This document shows positions 34,449-43,732 of a stretch of DNA of 64,000 bases, piece by piece. Positions within the stretch are counted from its first letter, which is position 1. Every line of letters starts with the position of its first letter. The DNA comes from Propionispora vibrioides (GTDB lineage: Bacteria > Bacillota > Negativicutes > Propionisporales > Propionisporaceae). Both the position numbers and the translations under genes were made by a program. Location of the stretch: assembly GCF_900110485.1 (NCBI RefSeq), contig NZ_FODY01000026.1:1-64000 (forward strand), read 5' to 3'. The notes beneath the pieces were generated by a model. The model was not told the DNA's origin. It saw nothing but the letters and a program-made list of their open reading frames with translations, and ran no database searches.

Positions 34449-36467
34449 TTATTCCATCCATTCAGGATAACTATTCCAATCCCCATCTATTCGGCTTTTT
34501 GCCTTGGCTACTTGTTCTTTTTTGTACTCGGGAAGGTATTCTAACGCCACTTTATAGGCCGCAAGAGCCTTATCCTGTTCTTGATTTTTCTCCAGAGACT
34601 GGGCCAATGCAAATGCTATTTTGCCATCCCTGGGCAATATTTGCATAGCCACTGTAAAATCTTTAACAGCTTCGGCTTCCTCTTGGCGCAGGTGATGCAC
34701 AATTCCCCGCTGGTAATATCCCAAAGATTCCTGAGGCGTTAATTCGATAAACTTACCCAAATCAGAGAGAGTAAGATCAGATTTTCCCTGACGATAATAG
34801 GCAATACTCCGCAAATAATAACTGCTCGGTTCAGGTTTAATCGCAATAGCAGCGCTATACTCATTAATCGCACGGCTGTTTTGGCCTTGTCTTAAATACG
34901 CAATCCCTCGTCCCGTATAACTCCTGGTATCAGGGGGATTTAACCTACTTGCAGTGTTATAATCGGCTATAGCCTCAACATACCTTTGCATTGACAGATA
35001 GCTGTCACCACGCTTTATAAAGGCTTCCGCTTCCCTGGAATTGACTTTTATTGCCGTTGTGTAATCTGCAATTGCCAGCTCCGCTTGTCCATTCTCTAAG
35101 TAGTAATTCCCTCGATACAGATATGCTTTCGTTTCCTTCGGGTTCATTTCGATAATCTTACTATAGTCAGCGACCATCTGGGAAAATTGCCGCATTTCAC
35201 GAGCAACCGCTGCCCTTTTATAATAATTGCTAACCTCTCTCGGTTTTAATTCAATGGCTGCCGTATAATCGTCATAGGCATTTTTTGATCTTAACATTTT
35301 TTCATAAGCATCGCCTCGACTTACAAAGGCTGTATAGAAGGTAGCATCCAGCGCCAGGCACTGACTGTATGCATCAACTGCTTCCAGATAATCCTGCTTT
35401 TCCAGAAATAAATTCCCGCGCTGTGCCCATTCACTGGCATCTTTCGGTTCAGGCAACGCTTTGTATGGAACTAGGCTTTCATCAATGATTTTTTGCAAGC
35501 TTACGGCATCAATCGTTCGTGGTCGAAAGCGCAATATTCCCTGCCCATCGACAACCACAATCGCCGGGAAGCTATAAGTATAACCAAGTGCAGTACCAGT
35601 ATCAAATAATGTAGGAACAGTGCAATGATGTTCCGCCAATGTCCTAATTACAAAATCCTTCTTTCTGGCTGAAACTATCGTATAAAAATTAATCTTGCCC
35701 CTATTTTCCATGTAAAGCTTCTCTATTATTGGCATTTCCCTTTCCAACGTATCGGGAGAGGAAAAATCCTTCCAAAAAAACAAAACTGTCGGCTCGCTAT
35801 GATAATCAACTTCAAAATCATTATCATCTAAATCTTTAAAATTTTCTTTTGTAAGAACTGTGCCCAGTTTCATTAGTTGTGGCACTTTAGGTACTTCACG
35901 AGCATCCGGTGCAAATTTCATACCTGGTAATGGCTCTTCACCAAAGACTAATTTATCTATATATTGCATAAACGAATTCATTTCAACATGAATCAAATTA
36001 TTATAGACTATCTTCCCCTCACCATTGGTAATCATCATGCTTGGCACACTGCCATTATATTTTCTGATAAAATGAATGGTGCTATCGATAATGACAGGTA
36101 TTGTAACATTATTTTTTTTATACGTTTTTTCGACCTCCTGACGGTCTCCTGATGTAATGATGAAGAAGCGGACCTTATCTTTGTATGTATCATAAACCTT
36201 CTGAAATTCCTGTAGTTTATTCATATATTCGCCAGTATGCAGAGAAATAATAATTGTCGGTTTTCCGGCTTTAAAATCCAAGTTACTGTCTTGCTCGCTT
36301 AACTCCGGAAGTATTAAATCAGGAGCAATTTGTCCGACCTTTATACCGTAGGGACCTTGCGCAGGAACTACATCCCCTGCTTGCAGAGCAAATACAGGCT
36401 TACTGTTAAAAATACCAAACAATAAAATAAATAAAACAAGTAATCTAATAATCATTTTTGTATTCAT
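34449..36467 (-). CDS. Exported TPR protein with two cysteine-less thioredoxin-like domains
   Basis: This is a 672-residue protein. Residues 1-28 are a signal peptide (LLVLFILLFGIFNSKPVFA). Two thioredoxin/AhpC-like folds follow, about 45-170 and 200-330, each with the family's beta-alpha pattern and cis-Pro region (GSVPSMMI, FPAIVVVDGQG). Where the redox CxxC belongs they read HTGEY and KDFSSPD, so neither can do thiol exchange. From about 345 to the end there are roughly nine TPR units (for example AYLYRGNYYLENGQAELAIA), a protein-binding scaffold. It lies 76 bases after the DjlC-like gene in the hscC operon and should work outside the cytoplasm, probably membrane-associated or periplasmic. 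Confidence 0.8.
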   Translation of the reverse strand: MNTKMIIRLLVLFILLFGIFNSKPVFALQAGDVVPAQGPYGIKVGQIAPDLILPELSEQDSNLDFKAGKPTIIISLHTGEYMNKLQEFQKVYDTYKDKVRFFIITSGDRQEVEKTYKKNNVTIPVIIDSTIHFIRKYNGSVPSMMITNGEGKIVYNNLIHVEMNSFMQYIDKLVFGEEPLPGMKFAPDAREVPKVPQLMKLGTVLTKENFKDLDDNDFEVDYHSEPTVLFFWKDFSSPDTLEREMPIIEKLYMENRGKINFYTIVSARKKDFVIRTLAEHHCTVPTLFDTGTALGYTYSFPAIVVVDGQGILRFRPRTIDAVSLQKIIDESLVPYKALPEPKDASEWAQRGNLFLEKQDYLEAVDAYSQCLALDATFYTAFVSRGDAYEKMLRSKNAYDDYTAAIELKPREVSNYYKRAAVAREMRQFSQMVADYSKIIEMNPKETKAYLYRGNYYLENGQAELAIADYTTAIKVNSREAEAFIKRGDSYLSMQRYVEAIADYNTASRLNPPDTRSYTGRGIAYLRQGQNSRAINEYSAAIAIKPEPSSYYLRSIAYYRQGKSDLTLSDLGKFIELTPQESLGYYQRGIVHHLRQEEAEAVKDFTVAMQILPRDGKIAFALAQSLEKNQEQDKALAAYKVALEYLPEYKKEQVAKAKSRIDGDWNSYPEWME

Positions 36468-36542
36468 ATTTTTCCCTTTCCACTATTGCTTTTCGATTGT
36501 AGGGATAAAGCTGCAAGCATCCTGTTTTTAGATATCTAGCAT

Positions 36543-37400
36543 TTAGCGTACGAAATGTTTGTATCTTAACCAAGAGACGATTGCTACACCTATTCCTAAT
36601 GGTCCTGCAAACTTTATGAAAATGATTGCAACTATAATAACTAAAATAGCAGTAAGCATCTTACCAGCCCAAAATAATGGACTTTTATTAACCGGTACAT
36701 ATCTCCTAACAATATTTTTCAGTTTACGTCGTTCCTGCTGTTCCCTTCTAAAATGAACTTTCTCCCATACAAAATCCAGAAAATCCTGAGGAAACATATT
36801 GTAAAGTTCCCGTTCCCGCTCCGTCCAAAAGAAAAAATCATTAAACAATTCCCATACCTCAGGCAACAGAGCATTTTTAGAAGCTCTATATGGTGAAAGT
36901 TGTTGATAAGGAGAAAGTTGCTGAGGCAATCCAACCTCGGGATTCGCCAAAAAATGTAGTAAACGTAAATTTATAGTTTGTTTAATTTCAAGATTCCAAT
37001 ACTTTTCGTCTTCCAATATATGTTTCCATTGAGTCACATCATTTTTAAGATTAGGATCATGATAAATCTTTTTTACTCTATCAATAAATTCATTGACAAG
37101 TTCTTCTGCCGTATTTCGGTTATTCCCATTTGCATCAAATGTTATCGGATTGTTTATCAAAGCTGGTTTATCATACATCTCTTCGCCAAACGTTTGTACT
37201 TGTTGAGTAATGACAGGTATCTTGGTAGGCTTCTGATTATATTTTGCAAAATTCAGAGCATTCTCATAGGCCAGTCTCAACCGTTGAAAACCTTCCGGAT
37301 CATCCTCCGGATGAAATATCTTCAACTTTGCAGCATAAGCTTTTTTGATGGCAGAAATATCTGTGGTCGAATTTAAATCCAATACAGCCCAAAAGTCCAT
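36543..37400 (-). CDS. DjlC-like membrane-anchored J-domain protein
   Basis: ATG 37400 lies immediately after the hscC stop codon (TGATATG), implying coupled translation. Residues 1-60 form a J-domain: DFWAVLDLNSTTDISAIKKA and AYAAKLKIFHPEDDPEGFQR. The canonical HPD that stimulates Hsp70 reads HPE here. A long middle helical region and a C-terminal membrane anchor (about 245-280: AGKMLTAILVIIVAIIFI) complete the 285 residues. E. coli HscC likewise pairs with membrane J-proteins DjlB/DjlC, which supports the assignment. It should recruit the Hsp70 to the membrane. Confidence 0.85.
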   Translation of the reverse strand: MDFWAVLDLNSTTDISAIKKAYAAKLKIFHPEDDPEGFQRLRLAYENALNFAKYNQKPTKIPVITQQVQTFGEEMYDKPALINNPITFDANGNNRNTAEELVNEFIDRVKKIYHDPNLKNDVTQWKHILEDEKYWNLEIKQTINLRLLHFLANPEVGLPQQLSPYQQLSPYRASKNALLPEVWELFNDFFFWTERERELYNMFPQDFLDFVWEKVHFRREQQERRKLKNIVRRYVPVNKSPLFWAGKMLTAILVIIVAIIFIKFAGPLGIGVAIVSWLRYKHFVR

Positions 37401-37401
37401 A

Positions 37402-39102
37402 TCAATACCCCTGTCTTCGTTCCAATTCATCTAATTTTACTCGAAATAATTCAGCTTCTTTTTTTATTTCCCGATCATTTTGTCTGTTTATCACGCGTTC
37501 AAACTGGTGAAGAAGAGCAGCAATTTCCATCCTAAAATCCCCCAAGGATTCTTCAAATAGTCTTTCGCCTCGCGCAAGAAGTAGTTGATTTTCTTGCCGA
37601 TCTCTAGGATGTATTTTAATGGCCGCTAAAGCTGCCAGTCTGTTTTCAATATCTGCTTTAGACAGAGTGCCAGGACTTTCTTCAATAACAATTCGTTTTC
37701 GTAGCCCTGTTTTGACAGCGTTAACTTCCACCTCCAATATACCATTAATATCATAGGTAAACCGCACATCCACGGTTTGCTGACCTGCCGGTGCTGGTGG
37801 AACTTCCATTTTTATGGATCCCAGCGATATATTACTTTTGGTTAGGCGGCCTTCACCCTGAAATATCTTAACATTTATGTAAGTCTGGTTATCAGAAATG
37901 GTACAAAATTGCTCTACCTTACTCACCGGAATCGTTGTATTACGTTCAATAATCGGAGCAAAATGTCCATCTTCGTAATAACCGTAACCACTGGGAACAG
38001 ATGTCTCAATTCCTAATGTGTAGGGGCAGACATCCGTCAGAACTACCTCTTTCAGCACAACATTCCTTTCCTTCATAGCAGCCTGAATCCCGGCCCCAAT
38101 CGCGACAACTTCATCCGGATTCAAACTACAAGAAGGAAAACGGCCCAGCAATTTGCTAACAAGCGTATGAATCATAGGCATGCGAGTCGCACCACCGACC
38201 AATATAACTGAATCAAGCTCATCTGCTTTTATTGAGGCATCTCGCAGAGCTTTCTCAACAGGGACTCGCAACCGATTTAATAATTCTTTAGCAACTGTTG
38301 AAAATCCATTGCGATCCATGTTGAATTCCAATGTTTTGCCATTAATGAGGCAATTCATGGTTGCTGTCATATGGTTACTCAGGCTTTGCTTGCATAGTTC
38401 AGCCTGCTTTTTTATCATTACGTATGCTTTTTGCTCTATATTTTTATCATTCATCTTATGATATTGAGCAAAAGCGGAAATCAAAGCATTGGTAAAATCC
38501 TCTCCTCCCAGATAGTTGTCACCGGCTATTGCTTTTACTTCCATAACATTCTCAAATAGTTCAACAATTGAAACATCAAAAGTGCCACCACCAAGGTCAA
38601 ATATTAAGAACTTTGTTTCAGATTTTTTCTGATGAAGTCCGTAAGCACACGCCGCAGCGGAAGGCTCATTAATTAGTCGCTCCACCTTCAATCCGGCCAA
38701 TTCTCCCGCCCGTTTGGTAGCCCTGCGCTGTGCATCATTAAAATACGCAGGAACACTAATCACTGCCTCATGAATTGATTCTCCCAGATAAGCTTCGGCA
38801 TCTTGCTTTAGTGAGCGAATAACAAAAGATGACAATTCCTCTGGTAGAAATTTATATTTACCTAATTTAAAGGTCTTGCTGGTTCCCATATAACGTTTAA
38901 AGGCAGCTATCGTTAAATGAGGATAACCAATTAAACGTTCCCTGGCAATCTGTCCAACAAATATCTCCTGATTTTCATCTACACTAATCACAGAAGGAGT
39001 TAAGTTACTACCAACTGCGTTTGGGATTATCTGCACTCGATCATTGTCCCAATATGAAATTAAACTATTTGTTGTTCCTAAATCAATACCTACTATAGGC
39101 AC
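37402..39102 (-). CDS. hscC: Hsp70-family chaperone HscC
   Basis: A GTG start follows GGAAGGA and gives 566 residues, the HscC length (shorter than DnaK). The ATPase domain shows GIDLGTTNS (4-12), FDLGGGTFDVSIVE and VGGATRMP. A compact substrate-binding region follows without the long DnaK lid and EEVD-like tail; the C-terminus is helical and charged (LDELERRQGY). HscC is a specialised Hsp70 with its own J-protein. It leads the operon hscC, DjlC-like, TPR/redoxin, small membrane protein. No grpE or dnaJ adjoins it. The client is unknown. Confidence 0.9.
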   Translation of the reverse strand: MPIVGIDLGTTNSLISYWDNDRVQIIPNAVGSNLTPSVISVDENQEIFVGQIARERLIGYPHLTIAAFKRYMGTSKTFKLGKYKFLPEELSSFVIRSLKQDAEAYLGESIHEAVISVPAYFNDAQRRATKRAGELAGLKVERLINEPSAAACAYGLHQKKSETKFLIFDLGGGTFDVSIVELFENVMEVKAIAGDNYLGGEDFTNALISAFAQYHKMNDKNIEQKAYVMIKKQAELCKQSLSNHMTATMNCLINGKTLEFNMDRNGFSTVAKELLNRLRVPVEKALRDASIKADELDSVILVGGATRMPMIHTLVSKLLGRFPSCSLNPDEVVAIGAGIQAAMKERNVVLKEVVLTDVCPYTLGIETSVPSGYGYYEDGHFAPIIERNTTIPVSKVEQFCTISDNQTYINVKIFQGEGRLTKSNISLGSIKMEVPPAPAGQQTVDVRFTYDINGILEVEVNAVKTGLRKRIVIEESPGTLSKADIENRLAALAAIKIHPRDRQENQLLLARGERLFEESLGDFRMEIAALLHQFERVINRQNDREIKKEAELFRVKLDELERRQGY

Positions 39103-39203
39103 AAGAAAGTCCTTCCCTGCCGCTTGATCACACTTCTCCAGAAATTATAGACGGCATCGCTCATTTTATTTGTATTTTGTTTATTTTCCGGGCAAAAGCA
39201 CTA

Positions 39204-39240
39204 AACTCCTGCCAAATTAATACAATATCTAGCAGGAGTT
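39204..39240. repeat. ACTCCTGC / GCAGGAGT hairpin at 39.2 kb
   Basis: A perfect nine-base stem AACTCCTGC / GCAGGAGTT with a 19-base loop starting CAAATTAATAC. It lies in the 221-base region upstream of hscC. Confidence 0.7.
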
Positions 39241-39322
39241 CCCTTATGTGGTATGGTTTAGATAAACAGACAATAGCTTTTAAATGCTTAAAGTACACTT
39301 CTTTTGCTCTTCCAGCATGCTA

Positions 39323-39994
39323 CTAGGGTTTGTCATCTGTAACGGTACCACTACCGTTGACAGGTATTGTTTCACCTAAAAAGGTAGGTTTAGGTTTTAT
39401 AGCCGCCGTTATAAAGGCTTTACAACGCGCTATTGATTCTCTTATATTATTGCTTACTATTACGAACCGGCTATAGTTGCCTGTCTCAGCTTCCACACCA
39501 TACGCCTCAATGCCTAGTTGCCTTGCTATAAAGATAGCCCGCGGAACATGAAACTTCTGAGATACAATGACCACCTTGTTTACCCCAAATATATATTTAG
39601 CCCTATACATACTCTCATATGTTGTAAATCCGGCATGATCCATAAATACGTCTTCCGAAGGAATGTTTTTATCAAGATAATATTTTTTCATCGCATTAAC
39701 TTCATCATAATCTTTGCGGCTATGGTCCCCGCTTACAATGATTTTCCCAGCTTTACCTTGCCGATAGAGTTCATACCCGACTTTCAGTCGTTCTTCAAGT
39801 ATCTGGGATACTACCCCATCTGGCGAAACATATGCTCCCAGAACTATGATTGCATCACTTTCCGGCACCTCGTCGGCTTTAATAATATAGTCTGATCCAA
39901 ATTCTAAGACACGCTGATTAGTATAAAGGATACAAACCACTCCAAGCAAGAAAATCAAAGAAAGACTGATTATATATGATCGTTTACATTTCAT
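39323..39994 (-). CDS. YdcF/SanA-family (DUF218) membrane-anchored protein
   Basis: I take ATG 39994, though the nearest good GAGGA site is 13-16 bases upstream and an earlier in-frame start cannot be excluded. The protein begins with one membrane anchor (SYIISLSLIFLLGVVCILY). The DUF218 domain follows, with DAIIVLGAYVSPDG, IIVSGDHSRKDYDEVNAMKK and VVIVSQKFHVPRAIFIARQ as the conserved blocks; family members affect envelope permeability in E. coli (SanA). The domain should face outward. The C-terminus PVNGSGTVTDDKP is polar. Single gene. Confidence 0.82.
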   Translation of the reverse strand: MKCKRSYIISLSLIFLLGVVCILYTNQRVLEFGSDYIIKADEVPESDAIIVLGAYVSPDGVVSQILEERLKVGYELYRQGKAGKIIVSGDHSRKDYDEVNAMKKYYLDKNIPSEDVFMDHAGFTTYESMYRAKYIFGVNKVVIVSQKFHVPRAIFIARQLGIEAYGVEAETGNYSRFVIVSNNIRESIARCKAFITAAIKPKPTFLGETIPVNGSGTVTDDKP

Positions 39995-40098
39995 CCTTTT
40001 TTTCAGTTCCTCACCACCCAATAGGTTAATTCTGTTTATTAACACCAAAGAAATCTCCATATTGCTTCATAATAATAAAATTCCTATATACAACCACA

Positions 40099-40138
40099 AA
40101 ACTCCTGCCAAATTAATGTAAAATTCAGTAGGAGTTTT
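40099..40138. repeat. ACTCCTGC / GTAGGAGT hairpin at 40.1 kb
   Basis: AAACTCCTGC and GTAGGAGTTT pair around a loop starting CAAATTAATGT, nearly the same loop as at 39204-39240. It sits between the WG-repeat and YdcF genes and may serve as a terminator for the former, with TTTTCTCTT following on the plus strand only. Confidence 0.65.
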
Positions 40139-40233
40139 CTCTTAAAGCTCAGTGGAAAAATGCCGCAATCGTTACTCTGATTTAAAGATTATGCTTTCCC
40201 AGTTATCCTGTCATCCTTTACTATCATGATTAA

Positions 40234-41235
40234 CTATTTTGTAATTTGCCTCCTTACATTACCATGCTTATCAATATAGCCAAAGCCAACATCCTTATAC
40301 TTATAATCATCTTCACCAAATCCGGGACTCTTATCATATATTCGGGCAAGGCCATCACGAAAATCATCAGCATAAGTAAATATCGGCTTAATCACCATGT
40401 TACCATTCTTGTCGATAAAGCCATATTTTCCTTCAACATCTACTCGGGCAAGCCCTTCTGAAAAACTATATGTCCAACTATATTGAGGAGGAATTACCAC
40501 ACTTCCTTGATGATCAATAAAACCACTTTGTCCCAAAGTTATTGTTACCGGAGCCAGCCCGTCAGAGAATTCTCTTGCAGTGAAATATTTTGCCTCTATT
40601 ACATAGTGCCCTTCTTTATCAATGTAGCCCCAACGAAAATCTGTTGCCTCCGAAGATACCGGAGCCAATCCTTCTTTGAAATTACCTGCCGATCTGAATT
40701 GACATTCGATAACTTCCGTTCCATTTGGGTCGATATACCCGTACTTAATATTATTTAATCTTTCCATAATAGTATTTCCGTCACGTTTTGCGACTACGGC
40801 CAATCCCTCGGAAAAATCTTCAGCCTCATCATACTTAAATGGAATAACCAGTTGTTTTTTATCGATATATCCGTATCTTGCGCCCTGCCTTACAACAGCC
40901 AGCCCTTCTGAGAATTCCCTAACTTCATCAACATTTCTTAACGTACCAACTATTTCCCCTTTTGTATTGATCATGCCCCAAAATCCTTGCTGAATCTGAA
41001 CAGCAGCAACACCTTCAGAAAATCTTTTTGCCTGTAAATAAACAGGTGGGATAACAACATGACCATCAGCATCACCATAACCATATTTACCATCTTGTTT
41101 GATAATGTAAAGTGGACTCTCGTAACCAGCAGCATTGACTAATACATGTGTACTTACTAATAGAAGTACACATGTCACCAAAACAAGCAGCTGTAACTTA
41201 CGGATGCCACTCCATAAGTCCATACTCTTTTCCAT
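40234..41235 (-). CDS. Exported WG-repeat protein
   Basis: A 333-residue protein with a signal peptide (LVLVTCVLLLVSTHVLVNAA, about 13-36), then seven to eight WG/KWG repeats of about 40 residues. Each carries a YGYIDK-type turn and an F-S/D-E/D-G-L-A-x-V segment (for example RYGYIDKKQLVIPFKYDEAE, FSEGLARVDVEGKYGFIDK). WG repeats form beta-rich arrays of unknown function, often on surface or secreted proteins. A single stray repeat copied from this gene lies at 25015-25119. Site AGGGA ten bases before the ATG. Confidence 0.85.
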   Translation of the reverse strand: MEKSMDLWSGIRKLQLLVLVTCVLLLVSTHVLVNAAGYESPLYIIKQDGKYGYGDADGHVVIPPVYLQAKRFSEGVAAVQIQQGFWGMINTKGEIVGTLRNVDEVREFSEGLAVVRQGARYGYIDKKQLVIPFKYDEAEDFSEGLAVVAKRDGNTIMERLNNIKYGYIDPNGTEVIECQFRSAGNFKEGLAPVSSEATDFRWGYIDKEGHYVIEAKYFTAREFSDGLAPVTITLGQSGFIDHQGSVVIPPQYSWTYSFSEGLARVDVEGKYGFIDKNGNMVIKPIFTYADDFRDGLARIYDKSPGFGEDDYKYKDVGFGYIDKHGNVRRQITK

Positions 41236-41500
41236 CTCTCATCATTCCCTCCATAATTTAACAAAAATCACATAGAGAATTTTTCGAGAATTACATCCCC
41301 ATTCCTTCTGCCAAATACAAAATATCTTTAGGTTTAACTATCGAGACATTCAATATAAAGATGCTCATGCACAGTTCGCATAGAATTTGGTTTTACTTTT
41401 TCATTGGCGCTTTGTTTTTGCTCGTTATTCCCTTACAATAAAAAGTAGGAGAGCCGACCCCTGATGCACATCGTTAAAATAAAATTGTGAGGTTGATTGT

Positions 41501-42277
41501 ATGAAGAAAATATATATCATAATACTAACTGTCTTGTTAGTGACTACCTGCCTGGGAACAGCCTTCTCAGAAACGGAAACAAGCACTCCTATCAATCGTT
41601 GGGAGGGAACCTGGGAGCGGGATAGCAGTCAGTTTAATTCCGCCGTTCTTAAAATCACTTCTAATACAAATGACAGCTTTTCTTTTAATATACGAGCTTA
41701 CAGTGGAACCAATATCGGAAGCATCTCCGGGGTTGCTACAATCATAAACGATACGGCTATTTTCGATGATAACCAAGGTGGTATATTAAAATTTTCTTTT
41801 AATGATAATAAAATTTATGTTACTCAGACATATGAGATGTATCGTTATGGCGGCATCGGAGTTTTTTTCAACGGGACTTACAATGATAAAGAAAAACAAA
41901 AAACTGCCGTAGTTGATGAGAATTATTTTACACACCAAGATGTTTTTAAAAAAGATCAGGAAGCCGAATTTAGACGCATCACCGGTCAATATTATTTGAA
42001 ATTTGTAAATACAGCACAATTCACCACGCCAGAAAAAGATTTAGATAATAGCGGAGCCCGTGTATACCACATGAACGTTCGTGGATTATTTACCGTGATG
42101 GAATCTATTATTATGATCAGAGATTCAGACAATGCTATTTGGGCTGCTGTTATTGATAAAGATAAGGTATTATATTTTACAAATACAAACGACATAAAAT
42201 ATGTTCCTATAACAATCAGCCGCTGGCATGATGGTTTTAGCGGTAAGCCGATTTACTATATATCATCCACTCAATAG
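41501..42277 (+). CDS. Secreted protein of unknown function
   Basis: A 258-residue product with a signal peptide (KIYIIILTVLLVTTCLGTAFS). The mature part starts with NRWEGTWERDSSQFNSAVLK, the pattern of small lipocalin-like or avidin-like beta domains (G-T-W near the start, then repeated strands such as SFSFNIRAYSGTNIGSISG). The second half (from about 140) is a different, mixed domain. I recognise no family. It is read towards a strong terminator. Upstream, 41236-41500 carries the divergent promoters of this and the WG gene but no clear boxes. Confidence 0.65.
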   Translation: MKKIYIIILTVLLVTTCLGTAFSETETSTPINRWEGTWERDSSQFNSAVLKITSNTNDSFSFNIRAYSGTNIGSISGVATIINDTAIFDDNQGGILKFSFNDNKIYVTQTYEMYRYGGIGVFFNGTYNDKEKQKTAVVDENYFTHQDVFKKDQEAEFRRITGQYYLKFVNTAQFTTPEKDLDNSGARVYHMNVRGLFTVMESIIMIRDSDNAIWAAVIDKDKVLYFTNTNDIKYVPITISRWHDGFSGKPIYYISSTQ

Positions 42278-42280
42278 AAG

Positions 42281-42320
42281 AATAAGCCCTAAACCGAATT
42301 CGACCTGGTTTAGGGCTTTT
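42281..42320 (+). terminator. Terminator AATAAGCCCTAAACC family, copy 2
   Basis: AATAAGCCCTAAACC pairs with GGTTTAGGGCTTTTATT. It is the same dispersed unit as at 33871-33917. It separates the secreted protein gene from the convergent membrane protein of the sugar operon. Confidence 0.8.
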
Positions 42321-42349
42321 ATTTATTAGTTTAAGTTCATCAATAAACC

Positions 42350-43246
42350 TTAAGAGATAACTCCCAATATCACAAAGCTCCACGAAGCAATGATGATCGC
42401 CGGCATATCCAGATGGGTATCCACATGGGTATTTACAAATCTTTGGACGTATTCTCCGGTTATAACAGCTAATATGCCAAATACGGCAGCAATCCAGACA
42501 TTGCCAAAAGCTAACGCCGCATACCCGGCGACCATGGAAACATGGTGAGACACCGGAAACTCTAACCCAAAGTACAAAAAGATGAGCGATACCGCGCTTA
42601 TAGCAAAACCAAAGCTGCTAATGTTCAGTAATATGACTGCATACGCTACAACGGCCGATAAAGCAAAGCCCCAAATGGCATTAAACATCAGCACGGTTCC
42701 GGTAAAATTAAACCTTCTTTCATTTTCCGGAAATGCACCGGTCAGCCCGGAACGCCCAAATACCAAACGGCATATGACACCAAAGGTGGCAACGGTTAAG
42801 GCAATAGTATCAATACGGGCTAGAGTCGGAAGATTAAATGTCAGCGAATAGAAATCATTCAACAAATAGCCGAGAATCCCGAAAACGCCCCCAACCAGAA
42901 GCATAACTGGATCCTTAATTTTAAATAAAGGAATTGTTGTGTCCGCTCCGTTGACGTCGGGCAAAGTGCCCGCTGAGACAACTTTTTCTTCCGCTGCTTG
43001 TTTTTCAACAGCATTTTTTCTCCCTACATAAGCAGCTGCCGCAACTCCACCGACAAACGCAATGTGAGGACCAAAAAAAGGACCAAAGGCAACCTGGGTT
43101 AAAATAATATTGCCACCACCTGAAACAGCTATTACAATTCCGGTTAGTGCAAGTATTCCCGTAAAAATGAACGCCGTTGTACCACCAATCAGAGCACCGA
43201 AAACGCCACCACCAAAAGCCGCTACTAAAGTGATTGCCAAACTCAT
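42350..43246 (-). CDS. Multi-span membrane protein of the deoC/kinase operon
   Basis: This is a 298-residue integral membrane protein with about eight spans in two groups separated by a charged loop (about 75-110: YVGRKNAVEKQAAEEK). It is very rich in Gly and Ala at the start (GGGVFGALIGGTTAFIFTGI). It does not show the EIIC signature of sugar PTS permeases, nor MFS or ABC motifs; I cannot name a family. It is the last gene of the six-gene sugar operon, 73 bases after the EIIB-like gene. Context suggests transport of the operon's sugar or a coupled role with the EIIB-like protein. Confidence 0.7.
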   Translation of the reverse strand: MSLAITLVAAFGGGVFGALIGGTTAFIFTGILALTGIVIAVSGGGNIILTQVAFGPFFGPHIAFVGGVAAAAYVGRKNAVEKQAAEEKVVSAGTLPDVNGADTTIPLFKIKDPVMLLVGGVFGILGYLLNDFYSLTFNLPTLARIDTIALTVATFGVICRLVFGRSGLTGAFPENERRFNFTGTVLMFNAIWGFALSAVVAYAVILLNISSFGFAISAVSLIFLYFGLEFPVSHHVSMVAGYAALAFGNVWIAAVFGILAVITGEYVQRFVNTHVDTHLDMPAIIIASWSFVILGVIS

Positions 43247-43319
43247 TGGCCTTCCCCCTCTTTAAAGTTTGGTAGATAACTCACTGACCTCAAGTCGGGT
43301 ATAACCATCATGAACTATA

Positions 43320-43700
43320 TTAGTCTTTTAAGAGAGATATTTCATCAACACCAACTCCCGATACGTACATATTTGCTGTCATAAATTCAGATAAAGGGCC
43401 ACTTTTTCCGGTAGGCACTAAATTGATCGTAGGAATTCCTTTACGTGGGTATACTCCGCTTCGCAGGGAACCGCCGCAGTCGATAACGGCCACCGCCATT
43501 TCTTCCTCCTGCACCCTGTATCTAAATCCGTTCACAGCTTCCATGCCTGTCAATTCGCAAATTTTATCGACCACTTCCGGACGATCCCCACCAGCAATCA
43601 GGTACATAATTTTATGTTGTTTTTCCGTCGGAGTAATCGTTAATGGCCCGCCAAAACCACCATTACTGCTCTTCACTACAATACTTCTATATTTGTCCAT
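43320..43700 (-). CDS. Free-standing glucitol/sorbitol-PTS EIIB-like protein
   Basis: The 126 residues align with the N-terminal EIIB part of glucitol-specific PTS protein SrlE: GGFGGPLTITPTEKQHK, IAGGDRPEVVDKI, AVIDCGGSLRSGVYP and PTINLVPTGKSGPL. Cys75 in DCGG corresponds to the phosphorylated cysteine. In SrlE this domain is fused to a membrane part; here it stands alone next to an unrelated membrane protein. No EIIA or HPr is in the window, and the operon has a cytosolic kinase, so a role outside classical PTS phosphorylation is possible. It lies 32 bases after deoC, with GGAGGAGG upstream. Confidence 0.75.
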   Translation of the reverse strand: MDKYRSIVVKSSNGGFGGPLTITPTEKQHKIMYLIAGGDRPEVVDKICELTGMEAVNGFRYRVQEEEMAVAVIDCGGSLRSGVYPRKGIPTINLVPTGKSGPLSEFMTANMYVSGVGVDEISLLKD

Positions 43701-43732
43701 TGCCCAAACCTCCTCCTCATCGTTGCCACCGT

